Below, one piece after another: positions 1-10,189 of a stretch of DNA of 39,516 nt. The first letter of the stretch is position 1. Each line of letters begins with the position of its first letter. Both the position numbers and the translations under genes were made by a program. The notes beneath the pieces are model-generated. The model saw nothing but the letters and a program-made list of their open reading frames with translations, had not been told where the DNA came from and did no database searches. The stretch comes from Candidatus Zixiibacteriota bacterium (GTDB lineage Bacteria > Zixibacteria > MSB-5A5 > JAABVY01 > JAHJOQ01): the NCBI GenBank assembly GCA_020053015.1, contig JAGVNY010000171.1, positions 1-39,516 on the forward strand, in the 5' to 3' direction.

Positions 1-1229
1 ATAGTGCGCCCTGATCCATGGAGGGTCGACCCGTACGTCTCCGACATTGCTTTGTCTGTTCCAACCAGAAGATAAGTTCCGGATTCCATCGAGCCGCCGA
101 CGATCACCGGCTGACCAATGGCCCTGTATCTTGACGGAATCTCGTGTGATCCGGGGCCGAAGGCACGCGTAGCGCCCTTGCGATGAACCACAACCTCTTG
201 TTCCTTTCCTTCAATCGTATACTTCTCGATCTTCGCTATGTTATGTGCGACGTCGTAGATCGTAGAGACTCCGATCTCGTGGTCCGATTTTCCTATCACC
301 TTTCGCAGCGCCTGGCGAACGCTGTTGGTAATGACTTGGCGGTTGGCAAAAGCGTTATTTGCGGCACATTTCATCGCGGCAAAATACCGTTGTCCTTCAT
401 CGGAGTTGAATGGCGCGCACGCGAGTTCTTTGTCACGTACTGTAATGCCGTATTTCCGTACGCTTTTTTCGAAGACTTGAAGATAGTCAGTCGCCACCTG
501 GTGACCGAAACCACGTGACCCGCAGTGAATCGTGAGCACGATCTGATTGGGCCTGTCGATCCCCAGCACGCGGGCAGCTTCTGCATCACGTATGTTCTCA
601 GGCCGTACTACTTCGATCTCGAGGTAGTGGTTGCCCGATCCGAGTGTCCCGAGCTGATTAATTCCTCGCTTGAAGGCCTTCTCGGAAACGACATCAGGGT
701 CGGCTCCTTCCAGACAGCCCGACTGCTCAGCCGAATCCTGATCGGCTTCCGTGGCGTAGCCGTTGCGGACGCACCATCCGACACCGTTGGTCATCACGTC
801 ACGAAAAGTCTTGTTGTTCAGCGCAACGGTGCCATCTTTGCCTGCCCCGGCAGGCACCAGATTGAAGAGCATGTCTACGAGCTGTTTGAGCTTCGGTTTG
901 ACTTCGTCTTCTGTCAGATTAGTGCGCAGCATTCTCATGCCGCAGTTGATATCGAAGCCGATACCTCCGGGTGAGATGATGCCGTCAGTGATAGAAAACG
1001 CAGCGACCCCTCCGATTGGAAAACCATAGCCCCAGTGACCGTCAGGCATGCAGAGTGCGTGGCCGACGATTCCCGGCAGACATGCAACGTTTGTGATCTG
1101 CTCGAGCACGCCGTCTTCGAGATTCGCGATCAGCCGATCAGACGACAGAACTCTTGCAGGGACGTTCATGCCGGACTTCTGCGACGGATCGATCTCCCAG
1201 ATTCCTTCCGCTATCTTGTGCTTTTCCAT
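1..1229 (-). CDS. rtcB: RtcB RNA-splicing ligase, C-terminus runs off the window start
   Basis: Reverse-strand translation from ATG at 1229: MEKHKIAEGIWEIDPSQKSGMNVPARV...MPDGHWGYGFPIGGVAAF...ISPGGIGFDINCGMR...GTLGSGNHYLEIE...HCGSRGFGHQV...HRKGATRAFGPG...LVGTDKAMSETYGSTLHGSGR; classic RtcB motifs. Archease is adjacent. Confidence 0.97.
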   Translation of the reverse strand, partial: MEKHKIAEGIWEIDPSQKSGMNVPARVLSSDRLIANLEDGVLEQITNVACLPGIVGHALCMPDGHWGYGFPIGGVAAFSITDGIISPGGIGFDINCGMRMLRTNLTEDEVKPKLKQLVDMLFNLVPAGAGKDGTVALNNKTFRDVMTNGVGWCVRNGYATEADQDSAEQSGCLEGADPDVVSEKAFKRGINQLGTLGSGNHYLEIEVVRPENIRDAEAARVLGIDRPNQIVLTIHCGSRGFGHQVATDYLQVFEKSVRKYGITVRDKELACAPFNSDEGQRYFAAMKCAANNAFANRQVITNSVRQALRKVIGKSDHEIGVSTIYDVAHNIAKIEKYTIEGKEQEVVVHRKGATRAFGPGSHEIPSRYRAIGQPVIVGGSMESGTYLLVGTDKAMSETYGSTLHGSGRT

Positions 1230-1316
1230 GACTCATCCTGTCTGTCAAATGGTACTCATGCCGATGCGCGGTCTCATCTGTCATCAACATGCATTCTGAC
1301 GGTGTGTTTCGTTACG

Positions 1317-1766
1317 CTACAAATCAAAAATCACGAAAGCGCTCCAGCCGGAGGCTTCCTTTTGGATTCTGAGCATGTGCATAGTAACGGCCTTTATGTC
1401 GACCGAAATTTCGTGACGATTATGGTCGATACGCTCGCCTTTGACCGTAGCGCGAAGTCTGCATATCTGGCCGATCTCAAGCGAGTCTATTTCGAACTCC
1501 GAGAACAGAACATTCTCCGAATCTCTGATGAACACAAGTTCGGAGAGCCAGCCGTACAGAAGCCTCTCGAGGGAGTCATCTTCGACAGCTACTTCCCACT
1601 TCATACAGGACTTAATCGACCGCAACTCGGTCATTCGCGACATCATGGATACCGCTGCATCCTCGAAAATCGCTTCCGGAGACTCGGCTTGAATCTCCAC
1701 CGCACAGTCCGCGGTGGCTATGCCCTCAACGAATCTGAACGACACTTGGTACTCTGAATCCTCCAT
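1317..1766 (-). CDS. Archease (RtcB cofactor)
   Basis: 149 aa, archease-like sequence (GIATADCAVEIQAESPEAIFEDAAVSMMSRMTEL...), immediately upstream of rtcB. Confidence 0.9.
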   Translation of the reverse strand: MEDSEYQVSFRFVEGIATADCAVEIQAESPEAIFEDAAVSMMSRMTELRSIKSCMKWEVAVEDDSLERLLYGWLSELVFIRDSENVLFSEFEIDSLEIGQICRLRATVKGERIDHNRHEISVDIKAVTMHMLRIQKEASGWSAFVIFDL

Positions 1767-1857
1767 TGGCAGGTGGTGCGGCGGATCAGAAGCAGCTCAA
1801 GTTTGAAATGTAGACTAACCTGATCGCTGGTGCAACTGAAATGTCCAACCGCGAGGC

Positions 1858-1886
1858 ACAAAAAAAGGCGCTCTTTCGAGCGCCTC
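1858..1886 (-). terminator. Rho-independent terminator of the ferredoxin gene
   Basis: Minus strand GGCGCTC-GAAA-GAGCGCC followed by TTTTTTT. Confidence 0.85.
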
Positions 1887-1903
1887 GGCAAAAGTTGCGC
1901 TAA

Positions 1904-2089
1904 CTAAGCCTTTTCAATGCAGTCGACAGGGCACACAGCCACGCATCTCGATCCGCCGTCAACGCCTTCGCACTCGTTGCACAGATTCGGATCGATAATG
2001 TAGATGTCTCCCTCGGCGATAGCGCTTTGGGGACACTCGGGTAAGCATAGTCCACAGGCCGTGCACTCGTCCGTTATTTTCATTGCCAT
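1904..2089 (-). CDS. 2x[4Fe-4S] ferredoxin
   Basis: CTACGLCLPECP ... CNECEGVDGGSRCVAVCPVDC. Confidence 0.93.
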   Translation of the reverse strand: MAMKITDECTACGLCLPECPQSAIAEGDIYIIDPNLCNECEGVDGGSRCVAVCPVDCIEKA

Positions 2090-2211
2090 TGCTGTATTCC
2101 TCCGCCTGGTTCAGGCTATGTGTATAGATTATGCCTTCTCAGCTTCACACAAAGTTTCTCGAATATATACGCATGTGGGAGCAACTGCAAGAGAAAAAAG
2201 TCACAAGACGA

Positions 2212-3726
2212 TCAGCGGAGTGTTAGACGTCGGTTGAGCAGCCAGGCAGTGATGAACACTGCGGCATAGACGCATGTCAGAAGCGCCTGAAAGACAAAAG
2301 CATCCACATGTCCCTGTCTGTAGAACACGATCGTGAAGTTGGCAAGACCGTGAAGGACAACCGCAATCAGCCAGTATTTCCAGACAAGTCTCCTGCCGAT
2401 ACCATAGCCGAGGAAGGCGCCCGTAGCGACATGAAATCCGATCGTGATCACACGTTCGTAAATCGGGAGCGAAATCAGATTAACTGAACCCATCGCATAG
2501 AGGAAGCCGGTAAGCCAGCAAGCCTCGACGAACCCAAATCCGGCGCCTGCTGCAGCCCCCAGCGACACGATCGCCTTGAGGTTCGGTCGCTTGCCCGGAA
2601 TGAACCTCATTCTTGCAGCAAGCGGCACGATCTTCAAAGTCTCCTGAAACAGCCCGGAAACCAAAGCAATCAAGAACGCGGCGAAGTAGACGCCGGAGCC
2701 CTTTGATCCAATAGAAGAGAACACGGTCGCACCGAGCTTCTGCTGAACAGGGGCTTGAATGACGAACACAAGCCCGAAAAGCAATCCTGCAACAGCAATA
2801 ATCCCCCATAAGGTGTAGTCCCGAGTCATCGATCCGGCAAATGCGGAGAGCAGAAGAGCGGATACCGCCGCGTACAGGCTCCAAACGACCAGCCGTCTTG
2901 GCAGTGTGGACCAGAAGAGACTCTGAGACGACACAGGAGTTTCGGATCTCGCTCCTTCGGGGAGGAGGTCAATAATAAGGCTCTGTCTTGGCTCGACCAC
3001 TCGCAGGAGCCTTCGGTCGCTGTCGCGATAGAATCTGTAGTTGAGAAAATCGCACGACAAGACCGTGCACTCAATCTTGTTTCCGTCCCATTCGATCGAT
3101 TCCTTTCCAAGCACGGCGACGTCCACCGGCACGCGCCTTACAGCCGACGGTATGAGAATGTTGACTCTGTGTGTATCGCCCGGGACAACGTTTAGATTTG
3201 AGAGAATGATCTCCCACTGCGTAATGAAGGTGTTGTCGGCCGTATACGTACCGGGAGGAACGTTAAACGCAAAAGCGGAGTCTACCGCTGATGCTCGAGA
3301 TACGCTTCCCGAGAAGACGTCGTTCAGAACGGTGCTGTGAACCGAGGATGATTGTCCGTTTGTCAGGTAGCTTGCGTTATATGCTCGTTGATAGCCCGCA
3401 TGAGTACAATACAGGGAGCAGGAGTATGCCGCTTTGAATTCTTGGCCAAGTGAGGACATGTCGAGCGACGCTTGCATCTCGAAAAGGAAGACGGAACCCA
3501 GATCCGAGGACTGTCGGGAACCAAGGTAGGTCGCGCTCTGAGTTCCGATCTCGGCTCTACCGATTCTGAGGGAGTAGACTCGGGTCTCGCCTTCCTTCCA
3601 CAGGCTTCTGAAGTCTGCACCGAGTGATACTAACGGTACGATCAGAAGTAATGATGCAGCAAATAGCGACAAGCGCCGAGATGGCGGCCAAGACGAGATT
3701 GTTTTGCGCGTTGACAAGTTTCTCAA
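2212..3726 (-). CDS. Membrane protein: secreted beta-rich N-terminal domain fused to PrsW/CPBP-like putative intramembrane protease domain
   Basis: N-terminal signal/TM, soluble ~230 aa region (EGETRVYSLRIGRAEIGTQ...), then multiple TMs carrying FQETLK, GFGFVEA, RVITIGFHVATGAFLGYG and HGLANF motifs. Confidence 0.65.
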   Translation of the reverse strand: MRNLSTRKTISSWPPSRRLSLFAASLLLIVPLVSLGADFRSLWKEGETRVYSLRIGRAEIGTQSATYLGSRQSSDLGSVFLFEMQASLDMSSLGQEFKAAYSCSLYCTHAGYQRAYNASYLTNGQSSSVHSTVLNDVFSGSVSRASAVDSAFAFNVPPGTYTADNTFITQWEIILSNLNVVPGDTHRVNILIPSAVRRVPVDVAVLGKESIEWDGNKIECTVLSCDFLNYRFYRDSDRRLLRVVEPRQSLIIDLLPEGARSETPVSSQSLFWSTLPRRLVVWSLYAAVSALLLSAFAGSMTRDYTLWGIIAVAGLLFGLVFVIQAPVQQKLGATVFSSIGSKGSGVYFAAFLIALVSGLFQETLKIVPLAARMRFIPGKRPNLKAIVSLGAAAGAGFGFVEACWLTGFLYAMGSVNLISLPIYERVITIGFHVATGAFLGYGIGRRLVWKYWLIAVVLHGLANFTIVFYRQGHVDAFVFQALLTCVYAAVFITAWLLNRRLTLR

Positions 3727-3836
3727 TGCACGACCTCGTAAGAGACAGTCCGATCAAAATATAGCCAATCCAGTTGGACTCGAAACAAAAAACTCATGTC
3801 CGGGAGTGAGCGCTGAATGCTGTCAAACCAGCTCAT

Positions 3837-4592
3837 TCAGCCTGTATGGCCGATTTCTCGCTCATCGTCGTCATACGGATTGCTCGGTGTGCGCTCTCGT
3901 CCGGTGAGCCATACGACTGCGATTGACAGCTCGTAGAGCGCGAGAAGAGGTATAGAGAGCATCAGTTGACTGAATACGTCAGGTGGTGTGAGAATCGCGC
4001 CAATTATGAACGCGAGAACAATGGCATACCTTCGGAACTTGCGCAAAGTCCTGTGAGTTATCACACCGATTCTCCCGAGGAAATACATCGCAACGGGCAG
4101 TTCGAAGACTATCCCGAATGAGAGAACGAAATACGCACAGAATGAAAGGAGATTGCCGACCGAAATGAGCGGGTTGAGATTCTCGGTGCCATAGCCCATC
4201 AGGAACTTCAGAGCTGCGGGAAGGACGAGAAAATAGCAGAAAGAGGCTCCCGCGGCGAAGAATAGTGTGCTCGCCAAGACGACCGGCACGACCATCTTCT
4301 TTTCTCTGGGATAGAGTCCCGGTGATACGAATTGCCAGAGCTGATATGATATCACAGGGATCGCGAGCATGATGCCCATTATGACGGAGAGCTTCAACCG
4401 GGTCGTGAACGCTTCCGCCGGAGCCATGAAGTAGACTTTGCCGACGAATGCAGCGAGCGCATCGATGACGCGATCGACGAAATACCACGCGATGGTCGCT
4501 CCGACAATACAGGCAACAGCAGATCTGATCAGGCGCTTTCGCAGCTCATCGAGGTGATCAAGGAATGACATCTCGGAGCGGTCTCCCGCCAT
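3837..4592 (-). CDS. tatC: Sec-independent protein translocase TatC
   Basis: MSFLDHLDELRKRLIRS...multi-TM, F.TRLKLS..., FGIVFELPV. Confidence 0.96.
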   Translation of the reverse strand: MAGDRSEMSFLDHLDELRKRLIRSAVACIVGATIAWYFVDRVIDALAAFVGKVYFMAPAEAFTTRLKLSVIMGIMLAIPVISYQLWQFVSPGLYPREKKMVVPVVLASTLFFAAGASFCYFLVLPAALKFLMGYGTENLNPLISVGNLLSFCAYFVLSFGIVFELPVAMYFLGRIGVITHRTLRKFRRYAIVLAFIIGAILTPPDVFSQLMLSIPLLALYELSIAVVWLTGRERTPSNPYDDDEREIGHTG

Positions 4593-4593
4593 G

Positions 4594-5052
4594 TCACTTC
4601 TCCCTGTCGAGGAGTTTTCTGACCTCGTTGTAGAACTCCTCGGTGTCTTTGAATTTGCGATACACTGAGGCGAATCTGACGTATGCGACTTCGTCGATCT
4701 CGTGGAGGCGCTGCATCAGCATCTCTCCAATCAGCTTGGAGGGAACTTCCTGCTTCCCCTGATTGAAAAGCTCCTTCTCGATGTCCATAACTATGTTTTC
4801 GATCTGTTTCTCGGAGACGGGTCTCTTGGTCGTGGCGAGCTCTATCCCGCGTCTCAGCTTCTGGCGATCAAATGGCTCTCGCCTTTCGTCCGACTTGCGG
4901 ACAGTCAGCCCTTCGATCTCAATGTACTCGTAGGTAGTGAAGCGCTGTCCGCATGCGGTGCATTCGCGTCTTCGCCTTATGGCTCTCCCCTCTTGTACAG
5001 ATCGGGAATCGACAACCTTATCGTCTTCGACGCCGCAGTGAGGGCACTTCAC
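4594..5052 (-). CDS. nrdR: Transcriptional repressor NrdR
   Basis: [17 protein letters not shown]...[17 protein letters not shown] + ATP-cone. Confidence 0.98.
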   Translation of the reverse strand: MKCPHCGVEDDKVVDSRSVQEGRAIRRRRECTACGQRFTTYEYIEIEGLTVRKSDERREPFDRQKLRRGIELATTKRPVSEKQIENIVMDIEKELFNQGKQEVPSKLIGEMLMQRLHEIDEVAYVRFASVYRKFKDTEEFYNEVRKLLDREK

Positions 5053-5546
5053 ACTTGCTCTCCTCTCAAATCGATCGTCTTGAGGGAATTGTCACCTAAG
5101 ACTACGTCGATCCGTATACCTGACTCACCGAGAAGCTGTCGTGACAGATCGTCCGGATAGCCATCCCTGCATACTATGCGCACGAGTCCCGCATTGATGA
5201 TGATTTTAGAGCAGAGACTGCATGGGAAAGTTGTCGTGTATATCGTCGCGCCGCTGATGTCGACCCCGGATGTTGCCGCCTGCACGACTGCGTTCTGCTC
5301 GGCATGGATCGCGCGGCAGAGTTCATGACGTTCGCCCGACGGGATCGCCAGCTTCTCCCTGAGGCAGCCGATTTCGAGGCAGTGCTGCAAGCCCTTCGGT
5401 GCGCCGTTGTATCCGGTTGCGAGCATTCGTTTATCTCGGACAATCACGGCGCCAACCTGTCTGCGGAGGCACGTTGACCGGGTTGCCGCGAGGTCGGCTA
5501 TTGACATGAAATACTGATCCCAGGTTGGTCTCGAGTCAGTCGCCAT
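5049..5546 (-). CDS. Deoxycytidylate (dCMP) deaminase, ComEB-like
   Basis: [11 protein letters not shown]...[11 protein letters not shown]...[15 protein letters not shown] zinc deaminase motifs; ORF extends to 5555, MATDSRPTW start chosen; overlaps nrdR start. Confidence 0.94.
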   Translation of the reverse strand: MATDSRPTWDQYFMSIADLAATRSTCLRRQVGAVIVRDKRMLATGYNGAPKGLQHCLEIGCLREKLAIPSGERHELCRAIHAEQNAVVQAATSGVDISGATIYTTTFPCSLCSKIIINAGLVRIVCRDGYPDDLSRQLLGESGIRIDVVLGDNSLKTIDLRGEQV

Positions 5547-6336
5547 GGAACTCAACCTTGACCTTCGTTCCCCTTGCTACACGGAGAGTTCTGGACAAGC
5601 TCCCTTGGTTAATGGCCAGCTCGAGCAAACCACAACTGCCTACATATGCGACCGGCTTGCCACGTCCTACTTGGGAGTAGGTCGACATTATCGGTCCAAC
5701 CTTGCGCTGTCTTAAGTAGACGGTCGTTGAAGACGTTAAGTTGTCGGCCTGCATGTTCTGAGCCGGAATGTTTGTGATGGCATTGCCGAATCTGTCGATA
5801 CTGATGACTTCGCCGGCTATTTGCCGGGCGCCGATTTTAGGCGCGGATAGTTTGAGTCGAACAGGTTTCACGACTTCCGGCCCAAGCTCTGTCGGAGCCA
5901 CACCGAGAGAGAGATATGCACATGCGGGCGCCATTATGTCACGACCCTGAAACGTCCTGCTCGATGGTTCGATTCGAAAGTCAGGTCGCGTGATTTCGTG
6001 GCAACGGAAATCGTCGCTGTCTACGATCATGGTAAATATCCCGTTGTCAGGTCCGACAAACAAGCGGTCTCCCCTGCTGACGGCGACGACTCTGCGGGCA
6101 GTCCCGACTCCCGGATCGACAACACACAGAAAGACTGTGTCCGAGGGAAAGCACCTGTAGGATCGCCACAACACGAATGCAGCTTGCCGAATGTCTCCGG
6201 GATGCACTTCATGAGTGAGATCAACAATTGACAACAGCGGGTTGATGCACAGCATCACTCCCTTCATCTCGGCAACGTAGCTGTCGGCCGTGCCAAAGTC
6301 GGACAGGATTGCCACTATGCGCTGTCGTCTAATCAT
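5536..6336 (-). CDS. SAM hydroxide adenosyltransferase (DUF62 family)
   Basis: [28 protein letters not shown]...[18 protein letters not shown]...VVDPGVG; start re-assigned inside the longer ORF, giving an ATGA overlap with the upstream gene. Confidence 0.93.
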   Translation of the reverse strand: MIRRQRIVAILSDFGTADSYVAEMKGVMLCINPLLSIVDLTHEVHPGDIRQAAFVLWRSYRCFPSDTVFLCVVDPGVGTARRVVAVSRGDRLFVGPDNGIFTMIVDSDDFRCHEITRPDFRIEPSSRTFQGRDIMAPACAYLSLGVAPTELGPEVVKPVRLKLSAPKIGARQIAGEVISIDRFGNAITNIPAQNMQADNLTSSTTVYLRQRKVGPIMSTYSQVGRGKPVAYVGSCGLLELAINQGSLSRTLRVARGTKVKVEFHGD

Positions 6337-6752
6337 ACATCGAGGAGCTTGAGACCTGTCTCCGGATCGAGAGACCGAGCTATCTCGCCTTGCGATTGAA
6401 CTACCACGAATTCGGCTGTCATGGCCACAACACCCGAAAACAGATGACCACCAAACGCTCTGCATTGCCTATCGGATAGCGCTACATGCGCGTGCACGAG
6501 CATCTTGCCGTCGACGGTCGAGAAGTTGCCCGTCAAGCCGATCAGTTCAAATTCATCATCAAGCCTAACGTGGGTGTATTCTTTCGTACTGCTCTCGAAA
6601 TACCCGAGGTCGACGCTGTGCACTGTTCCGATTCCTGTCACTCCGCCCGATCTGAGATCGACAGCTTCAGCGAAGCGAGTGAGCGAGCCGATGACTTCTT
6701 CGCCTTTCTGAAGACGTACGACATACCCGAAATCTGTTTTTCTGTGTTTCAC
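6333..6752 (-). CDS. PPC/DUF296 domain protein
   Basis: GYVVRLQKGEEVIGSLTRFAEAVDLRSGGVTGIGTV...HAHVALSDRQCRAFGGHLFSGVV. Confidence 0.9.
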   Translation of the reverse strand: MKHRKTDFGYVVRLQKGEEVIGSLTRFAEAVDLRSGGVTGIGTVHSVDLGYFESSTKEYTHVRLDDEFELIGLTGNFSTVDGKMLVHAHVALSDRQCRAFGGHLFSGVVAMTAEFVVVQSQGEIARSLDPETGLKLLDV

Positions 6753-6824
6753 GAATCACAACTCCTTCGGGGAGTTCACTTGCCGATTAACGGTCCGAAC
6801 ATTGCTGCGGCGGCTTGAAGAAAC

Positions 6825-7178
6825 TCATTTCTGCTTGCTGCCTGCTTCGGACGTCAGCCCTCCACAACTACAATCGTCGATCCACTTCAGGTAATCGGCG
6901 TCGCCCATCAGCACAGGAATTGCGATGATCTCGGGCAGCTCGTAGCTGTGGTGCGACTTGATCACATCCCGCACCGCGTCGAAATTGTCCTTGCAGGTTT
7001 TGATCATCAGGATCAGCTCTCTGCCCAGCTGCGCATTGCCGCCCCACCGATAATACGACGTCACGCCGGGGATTATGTTGACGCAAGCCGCGAGCCGTTT
7101 CTCGATAAGCTCCTTGCCTATGTGATCTGCCTCGATTTGACTCGAGACGGTTGACATGACTGTTATGTACTTCTGCAT
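6825..7178 (-). CDS. cutA: Divalent-cation tolerance protein CutA
   Basis: KRLAACVNIIPGVTSYYRWGG...ELILMIKT...HSYELPEIIAIP. Confidence 0.96.
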   Translation of the reverse strand: MQKYITVMSTVSSQIEADHIGKELIEKRLAACVNIIPGVTSYYRWGGNAQLGRELILMIKTCKDNFDAVRDVIKSHHSYELPEIIAIPVLMGDADYLKWIDDCSCGGLTSEAGSKQK

Positions 7179-7202
7179 ACCAACTCTCTCACAGAGCGTT
7201 TG

Positions 7203-7508
7203 TCACCTTCTGATTTTCCGACCAAGCCGTTTCTCTATCGAATCCAGCTTGCCAGTGAGCCTGTTCTTAGCGCCCGCGCGATCGTCAATGGCGATTCGCG
7301 TCGCAACACGTGCATGCTTCTTGCGGAGTGCGAAATGGCACTGCTTGACCAAATCCATGAGCTCATCCCATTCTCCTTCGACAACCGTGCCCATAGCGTG
7401 CGTTTGGTGCGGAAGCCCCGATTGCTCGACGATGTCGACCACGTCTGCTACGGCCTCAGATAAGCTCTCACCGCTTCCGATCGGATATGTGGAGAACTCC
7501 AGAATCAT
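7203..7508 (-). CDS. MTH1187-family thiamine-binding protein
   Basis: MILEFSTYPIGSGESLSEAVADVVDIVEQSGLPHQTHAMGTVVEGEWDELMDLVKQCH; start chosen within longer ORF. Confidence 0.9.
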   Translation of the reverse strand: MILEFSTYPIGSGESLSEAVADVVDIVEQSGLPHQTHAMGTVVEGEWDELMDLVKQCHFALRKKHARVATRIAIDDRAGAKNRLTGKLDSIEKRLGRKIRR

Positions 7509-7527
7509 CCTAATTTCACTCTGCCTG

Positions 7528-8790
7528 TTATGCCCGCTTTCCAAGGGCAAGAAGTTCCGGATAGAGCGGATATCTGTCGCAGAGTTTCTTCACTTCGCTG
7601 CGCACTTCTGCATAGCTGTCCGCATTGCCGAGATTGTTGATGACTCTGTCAATCAACCTTGCGATCTGTCGCATGTCCTGCTCATTCATGCCCCGAGTGG
7701 TAACTGCCGGAGCGCCTATCCTGATTCCCGATGTCACGAACGGTTTGCGAGTATCGAACGGCACCGTGTTCTTATTGACAGTGATGTTCGCCTCATCCAG
7801 TGCGTTCTCGACCTTCTTACCTGAATACTCCTTGTCGATAAACGACAGTAAAAGCAGATGGGTATCGGTTCCACCCGAAACAACGCGCTGACCGAGCTTG
7901 ATGAATTCGTCCGCCAGCGCTGCCGCGTTCTTCAGAATCTGTTGCTGATAGAGCTTGAATTCCGGCCTGAGAGCTTCAAGCAACGCAACCGCTTTGGCTG
8001 CGATCACGTGCATGAGCGGCCCACCCTGGATTCCCGGCATCACGGTCCGGTCGAGATCTTCGGCGTACTTCTCCTTGCACATAACCATCCCACCGCGCGG
8101 ACCGCGCAGAGTCTTGTGCGTGGTAGTCGTGACAAAATCGGCGTATGGAACAGGCGATGGATGCAGCCCGGTCGCCACGAGTCCGGCGATGTGAGCAATG
8201 TCGACCATCATATATGCACCCACGGAGTCGGATATCTCTCTGAATCTTTTAAAGTCGAGTGTGCGCGGATATGCCGATGCTCCGGCTACGATCATCTTCG
8301 GCTTGACCTCTTTCGCCTGTCGAGCGAGAACATCGTAGTCGATTGTCTCGGTCTTCTTGTCGACCTGGTATCCAACGAATTTGAAGAGCTTACCAGAGAA
8401 GTTTATTGGATGTCCGTGAGTAAGATGCCCGCCATGCGACAAGTCGAGTCCCATTACCGTATCGCCCTGTGTGAGCACGGTGAAGTATACGGCCATGTTC
8501 GCCTGCGAGCCTGAATGCGGCTGGACGTTCGCATGTTCGCAGCCGAACAGCTTCTTGGCGCGCTCGCGTGCGAGGTCCTCCGCCATGTCGACGAACTCGC
8601 ATCCGCCGTAGTAGCGCTTATGTGGATATCCCTCGGCATACTTGTTGGTCATTACTCCACCGGCAGCTTCAAGTACTGCGGGCGATACGAAATTCTCCGA
8701 CGCGATCAGCTCGATCTTCTCGTTCTGGCGGCGAGTTTCGCCGTATATCGCATCGTATATTTCAGGATCAGTGTCCTTAAGGTAGCTCAT
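7528..8790 (-). CDS. glyA: Serine hydroxymethyltransferase
   Basis: [16 protein letters not shown]...[20 protein letters not shown]...[13 protein letters not shown]; start at [10 protein letters not shown]. Confidence 0.98.
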   Translation of the reverse strand: MSYLKDTDPEIYDAIYGETRRQNEKIELIASENFVSPAVLEAAGGVMTNKYAEGYPHKRYYGGCEFVDMAEDLARERAKKLFGCEHANVQPHSGSQANMAVYFTVLTQGDTVMGLDLSHGGHLTHGHPINFSGKLFKFVGYQVDKKTETIDYDVLARQAKEVKPKMIVAGASAYPRTLDFKRFREISDSVGAYMMVDIAHIAGLVATGLHPSPVPYADFVTTTTHKTLRGPRGGMVMCKEKYAEDLDRTVMPGIQGGPLMHVIAAKAVALLEALRPEFKLYQQQILKNAAALADEFIKLGQRVVSGGTDTHLLLLSFIDKEYSGKKVENALDEANITVNKNTVPFDTRKPFVTSGIRIGAPAVTTRGMNEQDMRQIARLIDRVINNLGNADSYAEVRSEVKKLCDRYPLYPELLALGKRA

Positions 8791-8962
8791 CACATCTCTC
8801 CGCGATTTCTTCCTTCTTTGCCATTCGCCGCGTTGCATTACGGCGAGCCAAGCGGCAGACCGCTTGACCTATTGTCCGCGCGCACACTTCTCTTCGGTGC
8901 AGCGTTTGACACAGGAATCAACGGGTGGTAGGGATAAAAGGCAAGTGGAAATTGGGGGGATT

Positions 8963-8989
8963 GTAGGTCGAAACCCTTGCGGTTTCGAC
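8963..8989 (+). repeat. GTAG-headed hairpin (REP-like)
   Basis: GTAG GTCGAAACC CTTGC GGTTTCGAC. Confidence 0.85.
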
Positions 8990-9016
8990 AACGAATCTAC
9001 TCAAGAAAGAGGCTTT

Positions 9017-9117
9017 GTGCGTGGCGGATGTCCCATCTGCCACGAAAGGCATGCACGCCGACCACAATCCGTGTCGGGTTTCTCCCTGCGCTTCGCGCAC
9101 TCCGGAACCCGACCTAC
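9017..9117 (-). repeat. Composite REP-like element ending in CTAC with nested hairpins
   Basis: GTGGCGGATG TCC CATCTGCCAC then GTCGGGTTTC TCCC TGCGC TTC GCGCA CTCC GGAACCCGAC CTAC. Confidence 0.8.
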
Positions 9118-9124
9118 TTTCGGA

Positions 9125-9151
9125 GTCGAAACCACGAGGGTTTCGACCTAC
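9125..9151 (-). repeat. GTAG-headed hairpin (REP-like)
   Basis: Reverse complement GTAG GTCGAAACC CTCGT GGTTTCGAC. Confidence 0.85.
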
Positions 9152-9164
9152 GAAACAACAAAAC

Positions 9165-9213
9165 TGGGTCCCGGCTGAAGTTTACCCCGTACTTGATACG
9201 GGGCCGGGATGAC
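9165..9213. repeat. CTGGGTCCCGGC...GCCGGGATGAC nested palindrome
   Basis: TCCCGGC/GCCGGGA arms enclosing CCCCGTA CTTGA TACGGGG. Confidence 0.65.
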
Positions 9214-9222
9214 GATGTCCAG

Positions 9223-10167
9223 CTATGCCCCTACCGTCGCCTCCGTGTACACGAAGTCGAGCCAGCCGTAGGGATCGTCATGGTCGCCGGCAAGATACTC
9301 GAAAAAGCGATCCTGAATTCGCTTCGTGACCGGGCCTCGCCTGCCGCTGCCAATCACGATCTTGTCGATCATCGATATCGGAGTTATCTCGGCAGCGGAG
9401 CCGGTGAAAAACACTTCGTCCGAAATGTAGAGCGCTTCGCGCGGTATATTGGCCTCTATCACTTTGTAGCCAAGTTCTTCTGCAAGTGTCAGAACTGTGT
9501 TGCGCGTGATGCCGGGCAGAATCGACGCATCGAACGGGGGTGTTAGGACAGCACCGTCGCGCACTATGAAGACATTCTCGCCTGATCCCTCAGAAACGTG
9601 ACCGTTGACATCAAGAGCAATTCCCTCGACACAGCCTCTCGCGATGGCTTCCATCTTAATCAGTTGCGAGTTCATGTAGTTCGCGCCACTCTTAGCCATG
9701 CAGGGCATCGTGTTCGGCGCGATTCGAGCCCACGACGACACGCACACCTCGACGCCGTTCTCCAGAGCAGCGGGGCCGAGATACTTTCCCCACTCCCAAG
9801 CCGCTATGGCGACGTCGATGGGACATGAACCGGGATCGACACCCAGCGAGTGATATCCTCGGTACACGATAGGCCTAATGTAGCATTCGGAAAGCTTGTT
9901 GGCTCTGATGGTCTCCAGAGTAGCATCATAAATGTCCTGGCTCGAGAATGGAATCTGCATCCGGTAAATTTTCGCCGAATCGAAGAGCCGGTCGATGTGA
10001 GCTTTTAGTCTGAATACAGCAGCGCCCCGATTAGTCTTGTAGGCTCTGATACCTTCAAACACGGACGATCCGTAGTGAATGACATGAGACAAAACATGGA
10101 TTCTTGCATCCTTCCAGTCGATCAGACGACCGTTCATCCATATCTGCCCATCACCTTTGAAAGCCAT
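9223..10167 (-). CDS. ilvE: Branched-chain amino acid aminotransferase
   Basis: GDGQIWMNGRLIDWKDARIHVLSHVIHYGSSVFEGIRAY...SGENVFIVRDG...LPGITRNTVLTLAEELG. Confidence 0.96.
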   Translation of the reverse strand: MAFKGDGQIWMNGRLIDWKDARIHVLSHVIHYGSSVFEGIRAYKTNRGAAVFRLKAHIDRLFDSAKIYRMQIPFSSQDIYDATLETIRANKLSECYIRPIVYRGYHSLGVDPGSCPIDVAIAAWEWGKYLGPAALENGVEVCVSSWARIAPNTMPCMAKSGANYMNSQLIKMEAIARGCVEGIALDVNGHVSEGSGENVFIVRDGAVLTPPFDASILPGITRNTVLTLAEELGYKVIEANIPREALYISDEVFFTGSAAEITPISMIDKIVIGSGRRGPVTKRIQDRFFEYLAGDHDDPYGWLDFVYTEATVGA

Positions 10168-10189
10168 GATGCCTCCTGCCGTTGTCTAT

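Noticed and set aside
1035-1757. Long + strand ORFs opposite rtcB/archease
   Set aside because: Antisense shadows of clearly coding minus-strand genes; composition (Arg/His/Ser rich) is not protein-like.
7156-8514. + strand ORFs of 222 and 218 aa over thiamine-binding protein and glyA
   Set aside because: Antisense to well-supported conserved genes, no recognisable domain.
8963-9213. CRISPR-like array from repeated GTCGAAACC units
   Set aside because: Units vary in sequence and orientation, spacing is irregular, no unique spacer pattern, no cas genes; palindromic dispersed repeats fit better.
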